A stretch of 64,000 nt of DNA from contig NZ_LMPO01000001.1 in the NCBI RefSeq assembly GCF_001424385.1, positions 579,831 through 643,830 of the forward strand, read 5' to 3'. Positions 1 to 8,660 of this stretch are shown piece after piece (position 1 is the stretch's first letter; each line of letters starts with the position of its first letter). The position numbers were made by a program, and so were the translations under genes. The stretch is from Curtobacterium sp. Leaf183. GTDB lineage: Bacteria; Actinomycetota; Actinomycetes; Actinomycetales; Microbacteriaceae. The notes under the pieces were generated by a model, which was not told where the DNA came from, ran no database searches, and saw nothing but the letters and a program-made list of their open reading frames with translations.

Positions 1-22
1 CTCGGGGCCCGTGCGAGATCGA

Positions 23-58
23 CGGCCCCGTGCGAGGAAACACCCTCGCACGGGGCCG
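23..58. terminator. GC-rich hairpin, terminator of an upstream gene
   Basis: A 15-bp perfect stem (23-37 pairs with 44-58) with a 6-nt loop. There is no T-tract, as is common for actinobacterial hairpins. It most likely ends a transcript entering from outside the window. Function is inferred from structure only. Confidence 0.6.
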
Positions 59-70
59 CGAACGGCGCAC

Positions 71-146
71 GGCCGACGAACCGAGCGCGGTGCCCAGGCG
101 CGCTCGGGCCGACGAACCGAGCACGGTGCGCAGGTACGCACCGTGC
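71..146. repeat. Imperfect direct repeat plus hairpin in the 5' intergenic region
   Basis: A 28-bp unit at 71-98 recurs at 107-134 with two mismatches (period 36). The end of the second copy also forms a 10-bp stem (121-130 with 137-146). The region lies upstream of the small gene at 224. No coding potential is apparent in 1-223. Confidence 0.5.
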
Positions 147-223
147 GCAGCACGCCACGCCTCAGCACCGCAGCAGCACGCCTGAGTACCGTGGCGTTCC
201 CGACGGCAGCGAAGGAGCCGCAC

Positions 224-385
224 ATGACCGACACCACCACGCCCGACCCCGAGGGCACCGAGAAGCCCGGCGGCCTCGGCAAGGACGGCACCATCCCCGA
301 CCACCCGGAGGGCGTCGCAGCCGGGTTCACCGACGACGACTCGCACTTCAACCAGGAAGAGGACGAGGCCGGCGACTCCGAGTAG
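224..385 (+). CDS. Small acidic hypothetical protein (53 aa)
   Basis: The frame is open far upstream, but the only start with a good ribosome binding site is ATG 224, preceded by GAAGGAG at 211-217. The arginine-rich upstream part of the frame is unlike a protein. The product begins [17 protein letters not shown], is very rich in Asp, Glu and Gly and has no hydrophobic segment, so it should be a soluble, probably disordered cytoplasmic protein. A stem-loop at 402-437 follows, consistent with a monocistronic gene. I do not recognise the family. Coding status is supported by the ribosome binding site and composition only. Confidence 0.6.
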   Translation: MTDTTTPDPEGTEKPGGLGKDGTIPDHPEGVAAGFTDDDSHFNQEEDEAGDSE

Positions 386-401
386 TCCACCTCGCGAACT
401 G

Positions 402-437
402 CAGCGGGGACCGGCGGACCACCGTCGGTCCCCGCTG
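402..437. terminator. Stem-loop terminator after the 53-aa gene
   Basis: A 12-bp perfect stem (402-413 with 426-437) and 12-nt loop, 17 bases after the stop codon at 385. It ends where the putative promoter of the glutamate-synthase-like gene begins. Confidence 0.65.
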
Positions 438-467
438 TTGCGCCGTCGGTATACCAGCCCGTAGCAT
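438..467 (+). promoter_or_regulatory. Putative promoter of the gltB-like/cysJ-like operon
   Basis: TTGCGC at 438-443 and TAGCAT at 462-467 are separated by 18 bp and resemble -35 and -10 elements. The coding start is at 588, leaving a leader of roughly 115 nt with no clear structure. This is a motif match only. Confidence 0.4.
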
Positions 468-587
468 CGCCCTACCGCACCACCACACCACAGGGCCCGA
501 CTGCCACCCACGGTCCGCCCGCGGCGAGCGCTCCACCGTTGCAGCCTCCGTCGTCCGCTGCCGGCACACGCTCCACTGGACACGCTC

Positions 588-3500
588 GTGAACCCCTCCC
601 CCTTCGGTCTGTACGACCCTGCCCGCGAATCCTCCGACTGCGGGGTCGGCTTCGTCACGCGCCTGGACGGCACCCCGAGCCACGACGTCATCGTCAAGGG
701 CGACGAGGCGCTGTGCTCGATCCCGCACCGCGGTGGCAAGTCCGCCGAGGGCGTCGGCGACGGTGCGGGCGTGAGCATCGACCTGTCGGTGGAGTTCTTC
801 AGCGCGATCACCGGCGTGGAACTGCGCGCCGGCCACTTCGGGGTCGCGAACTGCTTCGTCCCGAGCACCGCAGGACCCACCGGCGGCGCCGAGCGCGACG
901 CAGCCGTGCACACCGTCACCGGAGCCGTCACCGACCAGGGCTTCGAGCTCCTGCTCGTCCGCGACGTCCCGGTGGACCACTCCGTCGCGCGCCCCGAGGC
1001 CGAGCAGTACCAGCTCCCGGTGGTGCAGTGGGTCTTCCGCGCGCCCGACGAGTGGTCCCGCACCGAGGTCGACGCCGCCGCGAACCGTGCCCTGCTCGCG
1101 ATCGAGGCCGTCTCGTACGGACAGGCCGCCGCCGAGCACGCCGACCACGCCGCGCTGTACCCGCTGTCGCTCAGCGCCCGCACCCAGGTCCTCAAGGGAC
1201 GACTGAACTCGGGCGAGGTGATCGGGTACTTCACCGACCTGCGTGACCCGCGGCACTCGATCCGGACGCTGTACTTCCACACGCGCTTCTCGACGAACAC
1301 CGAGCCGCACCCGACGATGGCGCAGCCGTTCCGTCTGATGGCGCACAACGGCGAGCTCAACACCGACCGGAAGAACCGGCTGTCGGACGAGGCGCTCGCG
1401 CAGGCCCGCACCCGCAGCATCGTCCGCCCGCCCGGGCAGTCCGACTCCAGCCGCCTCGACCAGACCCTGCAGAGCCGTGTGTTCGACGACGGGCTCGAGA
1501 TCGTCGAGGCCGTCGTGTCGCTCATGCCCCCGGCGTGGGAGAACGACCACACCCTGACGGACGACGTCCGCGCGATGCTCGAGTACTTCTCGCTGTACGA
1601 GGAGAAGAACGACGGTCCCGCCGCCGTGATCTTCAGCGACGGAGACGTGGTGGGCGCACGTCTCGACCGCCTCGGGCTGCGACCGCTGCGCACGGTGCAG
1701 ACGTCCGAGTACCTGATGGTGTCGTCCGAGGCAGGCCAGGTCACGTTCCCGGACGACCAGGTCGTGCACCGCGGCCGCATCGAGGCCGGCGGCATGCTCG
1801 TCGTCGACCACCGCACGGGCACGCTCATGCGCACCGACGACGTGCTGGCGATGCTCGCCGCCCGCCGTGACTACGGCACGCTGCTCGACGCCGCGCGCGT
1901 GCACCTGGACGACCTGCCCGCGCCGGACTACGACCGCACCACGAACACGCTCGGCTACGACGGCGACCTGTCGTTGCAGGGCCGCTACGTGGCCTACTCG
2001 CTGAACCAGGAGAGCTTCCGGTTCATGCTCGACCCGATGCTGCAGAACGGCTCGGAGCGGATCTCGGCGATGGGCTACGGCAACGCCATCAACGCGCTCA
2101 GCGACACCGAGGGCGGCATGGCGAAGTACTTCTCGCAGCGATTCGCCCAGGTGACGAACCCGCCGCTCGACTCCATCCGCGAGGCTGACGGCATGAGCAT
2201 GCGGGTCGCCCTCGGCGCCAAGCCGGACGGCACGGGGTCCACCACCCGCCAGCTCGTCGTCGACTCCCCGATCCTCGGACACCTCGACATGGTCCGGCTG
2301 CGCGACCAGACGATCGTGCCGCTCGAGCGCTTCGACATGCTCTACGTGCCGGTGCTCGGCGACGAGCAGGCCAACGCCGACGCGGTGCGGGCCGCCGTGA
2401 CCGCGCTCAGCGACGCCGTCGAGCGCTTCGCCCGGACGACCGGCGGCATCGCGGTGCTGTCCGACCGCGAGGTCTCGTCCACGCACGCGGCGCTGCCGGT
2501 GATCCTGGCCGTCGCCGCGGTCAACCAGCGCCTGATCGAGACCGGACTGCGCCTGCGGGTGTCGGTCGTCGCCGAGAGCGGTCAGCTGCCGTCCTCGCAC
2601 CACGTCGCGACGGCGCTCGGCTTCGGTGCCGCTGCCGTGTACAGCCTGTCCGCGCGGCTGCGCGCCGAGGAGCAGTACCCGGCCGCTGCCGCACCGGCGG
2701 GCGAGCTGACCGAGACCGACGCGGCACTCAAGCGCTTCCGCAAGGCGGCGGAGAAGGCCCTCGCGAAGACGATGGGCCGCGTCGGCCTGTGCACCGCCGA
2801 GAGCTACATCGGCGGCGAGTTCTTCGAGCCGAACTACCTGGACACCCGCGACGACCTGTTCGCCCGGGTCTTCCCGCACATGGACGCCCCGGTCGGCGGC
2901 GTCGGCTTCGCCCGCATCGCGCAGGCGGCGACGGACTGGCACGAGCGCGCCCGGTCGGTGCAGGGCGATGCCCAGGTCCCGCTCCTCGGCCTGTTCAAGG
3001 AGCGGTCGGACGGCGCCGGGCACTCGTTCGGCGTCGCGAGCGTGCGCGGCTTCGGCGGCATGACCGAGGAGCGACCGACCTTCGAGCGCTCGGGCGACTC
3101 CGACGCGCTCCGGCTCCTGACGCTCGGCCAGCTCGACGACGCCTTCGGCATCACCGACGCGGCCTACCGCAACACCGGCTACGACCGCCTCAGCGAGTCC
3201 GAGATCGACGACTTCCGCATCACGCCCGGCTACCGGACGTTCCTGCAGACCACGCACGAGGAGCGCTCCCGCCGCCCCTCGGCGCTGCGCGACGTCCTGG
3301 CGCTGCCCGCGGACGTGACCGGGATCGACACGGCGGAGGACTTCGCCCGCGAGCTCGGCCGGTTCTCGCTGACCGGCAACAGCAGCGTCACGGTGCGCGG
3401 TCTGCTCGGTTCACGAGTGGGTGACGGCGGCCAGCTGGGAGGCCCGGTGCGGTTCCGTCTGCGGCTCACGTCCACGGGGTCGCTGGGGAGCGAGCGCCAC

Positions 3501-6155
3501 ACGGCACTCGCGGCCGGCCTCGCCCTGCTCTTCCCCGGCCAGGTCGACCTCGACGACGCCGACGACACCCAGGTGACCCTCCGCGCCACCGGCCACGCCG
3601 TCGCGCTCCTGGCGCTGCTCGAGAGCGCGCCCGCGAGCGTCGAGCTCGACGACGTCCAGCCCGCGCACGAGATCACCCGCACCCTGGCGTCCGGCGCGAT
3701 GAGCCACGGCGCGCTCGTCGCCACCGCGCACGAGGCGGTGGCGCACGGCACGAACATGGTCGGCGGCATGTCGAACAGCGGCGAGGGCGGCGAGCACCAC
3801 TCCCGCTACGGCACGATCCGCGGCTCGCGCATCAAGCAGTTCGCCTCCGGTCGGTTCGGGATCTGGGCCGGCTACCTCGCCGACCCGATGCTGCAGGAGC
3901 TCGAGATCAAGATCGGCCAGGGGGCGAAGCCCGGCGAGGGCGGCCAGCTGCCCGCGCCGAAGGTCACGGTCGACATCGCCGCCGCCCGCGGTGGCACGCC
4001 CGGCGTCGAGCTCATCTCGCCGCCGCCGCACCACGACACGTACTCGATCGAGGACCTGGCGCAGCTCATCCACGACTGCAAGGCCGCCCGCGTCCGGGTG
4101 ATCGTGAAGCTGGTGTCCTCGGAGGGCATCGGCACGATCGCCGTCGGTGTCGCGAAGGCCGGCGCGGACGTCATCAACGTCGCGGGGAACACCGGCGGCA
4201 CGGGCGCTGCGGCCGTCACGAGCCTGAAGTACGCGGGCCGCTCGGCGGAGATCGGCGTGGCTGAGGTGCACCAGGCCCTCGTCGCGAACGGGCTCCGTCA
4301 GAAGGTCACGCTCCGCTGCTCGGGCGCCCACCAGACCGGCAGCGACGTCGTCACGAGCGCGCTGCTCGGCGGCGACTCGTTCGAGTTCGGCACGACCGCG
4401 CTGATGATGCTCGGTTGCGTGATGGCGAAGAACTGCAACGTGAAGTGCCCGGCGGGCCTGACCACCAACGCCGAGGCGTTCGAAGGCGACCCCCGCGCGC
4501 TCGCGCAGTACCTGCTGAACATCGCGCACGACGTGCGGCAGATCCTCGCGCGCCTGGGCCTGCGCTCCCTGCGCGAGGCCCGTGGCCGCACCGACCTGCT
4601 CCAGCTGCTCGACCACCCGGCGAGCGTCGGACGGCTCGACGTCCGGAACCTGCTCGCGCAGGTGCCCGAGAAGGTCGTCACCGACCCGGAGTACCTCGAG
4701 AAGGACTTCCGCACCGACGACGCCCTGATCGAGCAGGTCCGCGCGGCACTCCTGACGCGGCACGAGCACAGCGTGACGATCGACGGGGTGCACCTCGGCA
4801 ACGCGGACAAGTCCGTCGGCGGCCAGTTCGGCATCGACGTCGAGCGGATCCTGAACCACGAGCTCCGCGACGCGTCGTTCGACGAGGTGCCCGCCGTCAC
4901 GACCGACGACCGCGGCCGCCGACGTCTGGTCGACGGCGCGGTGACGATCCGCACCACCGGTTCGGCCGGTCAGTCCTACGGCGTCTTCACCAACGACGGC
5001 GTGACCCTCGAGCACACGGGGACCGCGAACGACGGCGTCGGCAAGAGCCAGAGCGGCGGCCGCATCGTCGTCCGCGCGCCCGGGGGCGGCAGCACCGAGC
5101 GCGGCGGGAACGTCCTGGTCGGCAACTTCGCGCTGTTCGGCGCGACCGGTGGCCGGACCTTCGTCGAGGGCGAGGCGGGCGACCGCTTCGCCGTCCGGAA
5201 CTCGGGTGCGACGGCCGTCGTCGAGGGCATCGGGGACTTCGGCTGCGAGTACATGACCGGCGGCGCGGTGTTCAACCTCGGCGGCTACGGCAAGGGCCTC
5301 GGCAACGGCATGTCCGGCGGCTTCCTGTACCAGTACGACCCGTCCGACCGCGTGGCCGAGCGGGCGAGCACCGACTCGCTCCTGGTGTTCCCGGTCACCG
5401 ACACGACCCGGGGCGCCTTCCACGAGGACGCCGCGCGCCTGCTGCTGGAGTGGCACCTCGAGGCCACCGGCTCCGAGCTCGCGGCCCGCCTGCTCGCAGA
5501 CTGGGACACCACCCGCACGCACGTGTTCGTCGGCATGCCCCGTGCACTCCTGCTCACCCAGGACGCCGAGGCGATCCTCGCCGCCGCGACCCGGAACGAG
5601 CTGCTCGACGAGCTCGCCACCTCGACCGCGACCGACAAGCTCCGCGCGTTCAAGGTCGACTACCGCGACCGTCGCACGGTCCTCGACGGCCGGGCTCCGG
5701 CGCTCGGGGACCAGGGCGACGACATGTTCTCCCTCCTGTCCTCGTACACGGTGCTCGGCGTCGCGCAGGACCTCGCGCTCCAGAGGGTCCCCGGCGCGAC
5801 GAGCGCGAACGACCCCCGCGTGGCCGAGGCCGTGAAGAACCTCGTGCTCACCGAGGACTTCTTCGTGAAGCAGCGCGTCGTCAAGTACCTGCGCGGCACG
5901 CTCGAGCGGTTCACCGACGACGACCTCGCGACCCTCATCGCGATCAAGCGCCTCGACGACTACAAGCGTGCGCTCACGCAGCGGAACACCCGCAGCATGG
6001 ACGCGCCCGGGACGACCGGCTGGATCATGCACCAGAACGCCAAGAACGCCGGCCGCGTCCGTGCGGCCCGCTTCGACGAGCTGCTCGCGACCGCGGCGCT
6101 CGAGGACATCGCCGGCCGTGCACCGCAGGCGCCCGTCGAGGCGGTGACCGCGTGA
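588..6155 (+). CDS. Glutamate synthase large subunit-like protein, oversized (1855 aa)
   Basis: This protein follows the architecture of the GltB family, which transfers the amide of glutamine to 2-oxoglutarate. An N-terminal Ntn-type glutaminase domain starts at Cys18 (SDCGVGF) after a 17-residue propeptide and contains the HNGE signature at residues 253-256. A central domain follows, then an FMN-binding synthase domain at about 1020-1420 (SNSGEGGE near 1060). Cysteines 1277, 1283 and 1287 are placed like the 3Fe-4S ligands, though with C-x5-C-x3-C spacing. A GXGXG beta-helix lies near 1500-1680. The usual bacterial alpha subunit is about 1500 residues; here there is an insertion around 900-1020 and an extension of about 150 residues at the C terminus. 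GTG start; its stop overlaps the next start (GTGA). No GltD-type small subunit is nearby; the partner is a diflavin reductase. The glutamate synthase activity is inferred from domains. Confidence 0.85.
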   Translation: MNPSPFGLYDPARESSDCGVGFVTRLDGTPSHDVIVKGDEALCSIPHRGGKSAEGVGDGAGVSIDLSVEFFSAITGVELRAGHFGVANCFVPSTAGPTGGAERDAAVHTVTGAVTDQGFELLLVRDVPVDHSVARPEAEQYQLPVVQWVFRAPDEWSRTEVDAAANRALLAIEAVSYGQAAAEHADHAALYPLSLSARTQVLKGRLNSGEVIGYFTDLRDPRHSIRTLYFHTRFSTNTEPHPTMAQPFRLMAHNGELNTDRKNRLSDEALAQARTRSIVRPPGQSDSSRLDQTLQSRVFDDGLEIVEAVVSLMPPAWENDHTLTDDVRAMLEYFSLYEEKNDGPAAVIFSDGDVVGARLDRLGLRPLRTVQTSEYLMVSSEAGQVTFPDDQVVHRGRIEAGGMLVVDHRTGTLMRTDDVLAMLAARRDYGTLLDAARVHLDDLPAPDYDRTTNTLGYDGDLSLQGRYVAYSLNQESFRFMLDPMLQNGSERISAMGYGNAINALSDTEGGMAKYFSQRFAQVTNPPLDSIREADGMSMRVALGAKPDGTGSTTRQLVVDSPILGHLDMVRLRDQTIVPLERFDMLYVPVLGDEQANADAVRAAVTALSDAVERFARTTGGIAVLSDREVSSTHAALPVILAVAAVNQRLIETGLRLRVSVVAESGQLPSSHHVATALGFGAAAVYSLSARLRAEEQYPAAAAPAGELTETDAALKRFRKAAEKALAKTMGRVGLCTAESYIGGEFFEPNYLDTRDDLFARVFPHMDAPVGGVGFARIAQAATDWHERARSVQGDAQVPLLGLFKERSDGAGHSFGVASVRGFGGMTEERPTFERSGDSDALRLLTLGQLDDAFGITDAAYRNTGYDRLSESEIDDFRITPGYRTFLQTTHEERSRRPSALRDVLALPADVTGIDTAEDFARELGRFSLTGNSSVTVRGLLGSRVGDGGQLGGPVRFRLRLTSTGSLGSERHTALAAGLALLFPGQVDLDDADDTQVTLRATGHAVALLALLESAPASVELDDVQPAHEITRTLASGAMSHGALVATAHEAVAHGTNMVGGMSNSGEGGEHHSRYGTIRGSRIKQFASGRFGIWAGYLADPMLQELEIKIGQGAKPGEGGQLPAPKVTVDIAAARGGTPGVELISPPPHHDTYSIEDLAQLIHDCKAARVRVIVKLVSSEGIGTIAVGVAKAGADVINVAGNTGGTGAAAVTSLKYAGRSAEIGVAEVHQALVANGLRQKVTLRCSGAHQTGSDVVTSALLGGDSFEFGTTALMMLGCVMAKNCNVKCPAGLTTNAEAFEGDPRALAQYLLNIAHDVRQILARLGLRSLREARGRTDLLQLLDHPASVGRLDVRNLLAQVPEKVVTDPEYLEKDFRTDDALIEQVRAALLTRHEHSVTIDGVHLGNADKSVGGQFGIDVERILNHELRDASFDEVPAVTTDDRGRRRLVDGAVTIRTTGSAGQSYGVFTNDGVTLEHTGTANDGVGKSQSGGRIVVRAPGGGSTERGGNVLVGNFALFGATGGRTFVEGEAGDRFAVRNSGATAVVEGIGDFGCEYMTGGAVFNLGGYGKGLGNGMSGGFLYQYDPSDRVAERASTDSLLVFPVTDTTRGAFHEDAARLLLEWHLEATGSELAARLLADWDTTRTHVFVGMPRALLLTQDAEAILAAATRNELLDELATSTATDKLRAFKVDYRDRRTVLDGRAPALGDQGDDMFSLLSSYTVLGVAQDLALQRVPGATSANDPRVAEAVKNLVLTEDFFVKQRVVKYLRGTLERFTDDDLATLIAIKRLDDYKRALTQRNTRSMDAPGTTGWIMHQNAKNAGRVRAARFDELLATAALEDIAGRAPQAPVEAVTA

Positions 6156-7948
6156 GCGTCCTGCCCCCCACCGGCTCGCTGATCCCGGTCGACGCTCCGT
6201 TCTCGGCCGCCCAGGAGTCCTGGCTCGCCGGGTTCATCGCGGGCATCGCCGCCGCGGGCAGGAAGTCCGCCCCGCCGGCACCGACGACCACCGTCGACGT
6301 GCTGTTCGGCACCCAGACGGGCAACGCGGAGTCCCTCGCGGACCAGCTCGTCGCCGGTGCAGCGGCCCGCGGGCTCGGCGGGCGGGCCACCGCGCTCGAC
6401 GACGTCTCCCCCGAGCAGCTCGCCGGGATGTCGCACGTGCTCGTCGTCACCTCGACGTACGGCGAGGGCGAGATGCCCGACAACGCCGGCCTGTTCTGGG
6501 ACGCAGTCCAGGCCAGCACCGTGCCGCGCCTCGAGGGCCTGCAGTACGCCGTGCTCGGGCTCGGCGACACGAGCTACGACGAGTTCTGCCAGGCCGGCAA
6601 GCTCATCGACACCCGCTTCGAGCAGCTCGGCGCGACCCGCCTGCACGACCGCGTGGACTGTGACGTCGACTTCGAGGACCCCGCGGCGCTCTGGACGGCC
6701 GCCGTCCTCGACCGCGTCGCCGCGGAGACCGGAGCGCAGCCCGGTGTGCAGCCGGGCGCGGCCCCGGGCGGTGGAGCCGGCGCGACGACCTCCGCAGCCG
6801 ACGTGACGGGCGCGAGCCGGGCCTCCCGGCCGGGTTCCCAGTGGACCAAGCGGAACCCGTACCCGGCACGGCTGGTGGCGAACCGGCTGCTCTCCGACCC
6901 GCGCAGCGCGAAGGAGATCCGGCACTACGAGTTCGACCTCGGCGACAGCGGCATCACCTACGCGGCCGGCGACGCCCTGGCGGTCGTGCCGCGGAACGAC
7001 GACGTGCTCGTCGGCGACCTGCTCGCCCACCTCGGCGCGACGGGCGCCGAGGTGTTCGACGGCCGGACCGTGCGGGACCTGCTGCGCACCGACCGCGAGG
7101 TCAGGACGCCGTCGAAGGACCTCATCGCCGACCTGGTGCAGCGCGAGCCGTCGAGCGAGCTGGCGGCCGTCGTCGCGCACGGCGACAAGCACGAGCTGGA
7201 CCGCTGGCTGTGGGGTCGGGACGTCCTCGACCTGCTGCGTGACGCCGGCCCGAACGCCCCGGGGCTCGACGACCTGCTGCCGTTCCTCCGTCCGCTGCAG
7301 GCGCGGCAGTACTCGATCTCGTCGAGCCCGCTCGCACACCCCGGTCGGGTCCACCTGACCGTCGCGTCAGTCCGGTACGGCGACGTCAACCGACGGCACT
7401 CCGGTGTGGCCTCCACGCACCTGGCGGACCGGGTCGCGGTCGGCGACGAGGTCGGCGTGTACCTGCAGCCGAACGCGGCGTTCAGCGTCCCCGCCGACGA
7501 CGACGCGCCGCTGGTCATGGTCGGACCCGGCACCGGCATCGCGCCGTTCCGCGGGTTCCTGCACGAGCGCGCTGCACGTGGCGCGACGGGACGCAACTGG
7601 CTGTTCTTCGGCGACCAGCACCGCGACACCGACTTCGTCTACCGGGACGAGCTGACCGATCTGCAGGACTCCGGGGTGCTCACCCGGCTCGACCTGGCCT
7701 TCTCGCGCGACCAGGCCGAGAAGGTCTACGTGCAGACGCGGATGCGCGAGCACTCGGCGGAGCTCTACCGGTGGCTCGAGGACGGCGCGACCTTCGCCGT
7801 GTGCGGCGACGCGTCGCGGATGGCGAAGGACGTCGAGACCGCACTGCTCGCGGTGATCGCCGAGCAGCGTGGCCGGGGTGACGACGACGCGGCCGAGTAC
7901 CTGGCAGACCTGCGCCGGGCCAAGCGGTACGTGCGCGACGTCTACTGA
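6152..7948 (+). CDS. CysJ-type diflavin reductase (flavodoxin-FAD-NADPH), coupled to the GltB-like gene
   Basis: A 598-residue protein with the layout of sulfite reductase flavoprotein alpha. A flavodoxin domain binds FMN from about residue 48 (GTQTGNAES near 53). The FAD domain carries RQYSISSS near 385, the NADPH site carries GPGTGIAPFRG near 460, and the protein ends in the typical RYVRDVY. It should move electrons from NADPH through FAD and FMN to a partner. The GTG start at 6152 overlaps the stop of the GltB-like gene, which implies translational coupling and a stable pair. No sulfite reductase haemoprotein or other sulfur gene is in the window. The simplest reading is that this protein replaces GltD as the electron donor of the neighbouring synthase; that is inference. 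Confidence 0.88.
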   Translation: MSVLPPTGSLIPVDAPFSAAQESWLAGFIAGIAAAGRKSAPPAPTTTVDVLFGTQTGNAESLADQLVAGAAARGLGGRATALDDVSPEQLAGMSHVLVVTSTYGEGEMPDNAGLFWDAVQASTVPRLEGLQYAVLGLGDTSYDEFCQAGKLIDTRFEQLGATRLHDRVDCDVDFEDPAALWTAAVLDRVAAETGAQPGVQPGAAPGGGAGATTSAADVTGASRASRPGSQWTKRNPYPARLVANRLLSDPRSAKEIRHYEFDLGDSGITYAAGDALAVVPRNDDVLVGDLLAHLGATGAEVFDGRTVRDLLRTDREVRTPSKDLIADLVQREPSSELAAVVAHGDKHELDRWLWGRDVLDLLRDAGPNAPGLDDLLPFLRPLQARQYSISSSPLAHPGRVHLTVASVRYGDVNRRHSGVASTHLADRVAVGDEVGVYLQPNAAFSVPADDDAPLVMVGPGTGIAPFRGFLHERAARGATGRNWLFFGDQHRDTDFVYRDELTDLQDSGVLTRLDLAFSRDQAEKVYVQTRMREHSAELYRWLEDGATFAVCGDASRMAKDVETALLAVIAEQRGRGDDDAAEYLADLRRAKRYVRDVY

Positions 7949-7970
7949 CCACGGGGTGGTGGCGGTGGGT

Positions 7971-8020
7971 GGTCGCCGCCCCACCGTGCGGAACCCGAAT
8001 CCTCTGGTGGGGCGGCGACC
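7971..8020. terminator. Terminator of the gltB-like/cysJ-like operon
   Basis: A 15-bp perfect stem (7971-7985 with 8006-8020) with a 20-nt loop, 22 bases after the stop codon. A second 9-bp inverted repeat built from GGGAATCCC lies at 8038-8062. The 227-bp gap 7949-8175 holds no gene. Confidence 0.65.
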
Positions 8021-8175
8021 TGACCACTCGAGTCCGTGGGAATCCCCTGATCCGGGATTCCCGTGTCCGCGCGGCGCCCTGAGCCGGGAACGGAGCCGTA
8101 CTTGGAGTGGTCCTCACGAATGTACGCGAAGTGCGGCCGTGATGGAAACCCGTTGACTGGGAATCCATGGTGGTG

Positions 8176-8547
8176 CTAAGCGTTCGGCTCGTTGGTGTTG
8201 CCGGGTGCAACGGCGCGTGACCACGGCGAGTCCTCGCCCACGCTCGTGTCCGACGGCTCCGCGGTGAGGACCAGCCCGGCGCCGGAGGACGCCGAGGCGT
8301 AGAGCGCCTCGAGCCAGGAACGGTTGATCGACGGCGTCCGGCTGCCGGCGAACTTGAAGTGCAGGCTGACGTCGGGGTGCAGCCAGATGGTCGAGCGGCC
8401 GTCGCCGTGCAGCGCGTCGTCCTTCCACGAGAACACGAACCGGTGGTCGCGGCGCAGCATGTTCACGATCACGATCTGCAGGTGCGTGAGGGCACGGTCG
8501 TCGATGTGCAGGTCGAGCGGTTGTCCGGCGTAGATGAGCTGACCCAT
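8176..8547 (-). CDS. DUF7882 family protein
   Basis: A 123-residue protein beginning MGQLIYAGQPLDLHIDDR, with the internal pattern RRDHRFVFSW, RSTIWLHPD and an LVLTAEP motif near the C-terminal third. These match the small Microbacteriaceae DUF7882 family, once mislabelled as ATP-dependent DNA ligase. Its biochemical role is unknown. ATG 8547 is chosen because TAGACA, a -10-like box, lies only 5 nt upstream, so the gene may have its own leaderless transcript. It is 113 bp downstream of mvaS, beyond a possible terminator, so membership of the mevalonate operon is doubtful. It is soluble, with no signal peptide or membrane segment. Confidence 0.75.
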   Translation of the reverse strand: MGQLIYAGQPLDLHIDDRALTHLQIVIVNMLRRDHRFVFSWKDDALHGDGRSTIWLHPDVSLHFKFAGSRTPSINRSWLEALYASASSGAGLVLTAEPSDTSVGEDSPWSRAVAPGNTNEPNA

Positions 8548-8625
8548 GGGTCTGTCTACTCCCTCGCGCGCCGCGCGGGCGGTGCCGAGGGCGGCGGGAC
8601 CGACGGCACCGCGGGGCGGCGAGCC

Positions 8626-8659
8626 GGACGGGAGGCCCGGGCTCGGGTCCGCCCCGTCC
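8626..8659. terminator. Weak hairpin after mvaS
   Basis: A 7-bp stem (GGACGGG at 8626-8632 with its complement at 8653-8659) enclosing the sequence GAGGCCC, reminiscent of the larger palindrome family in this window. It lies at the 3' end of the mevalonate operon. The structure is imperfect. Confidence 0.35.
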
Positions 8660-8660
8660 G

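Noticed and set aside
348-3257. Very long minus-strand open frame opposite the gltB-like gene (also 3411-6032)
   Set aside because: Arginine/valine/histidine-rich antisense frames with no family motifs and no ribosome binding site; typical of GC-rich DNA opposite a real gene.
6152-7948. CysJ-like protein as part of assimilatory sulfite reduction
   Set aside because: No haemoprotein subunit, ATP sulfurylase or APS/PAPS reductase in the window; translational coupling to the GltB-like gene is the stronger context.
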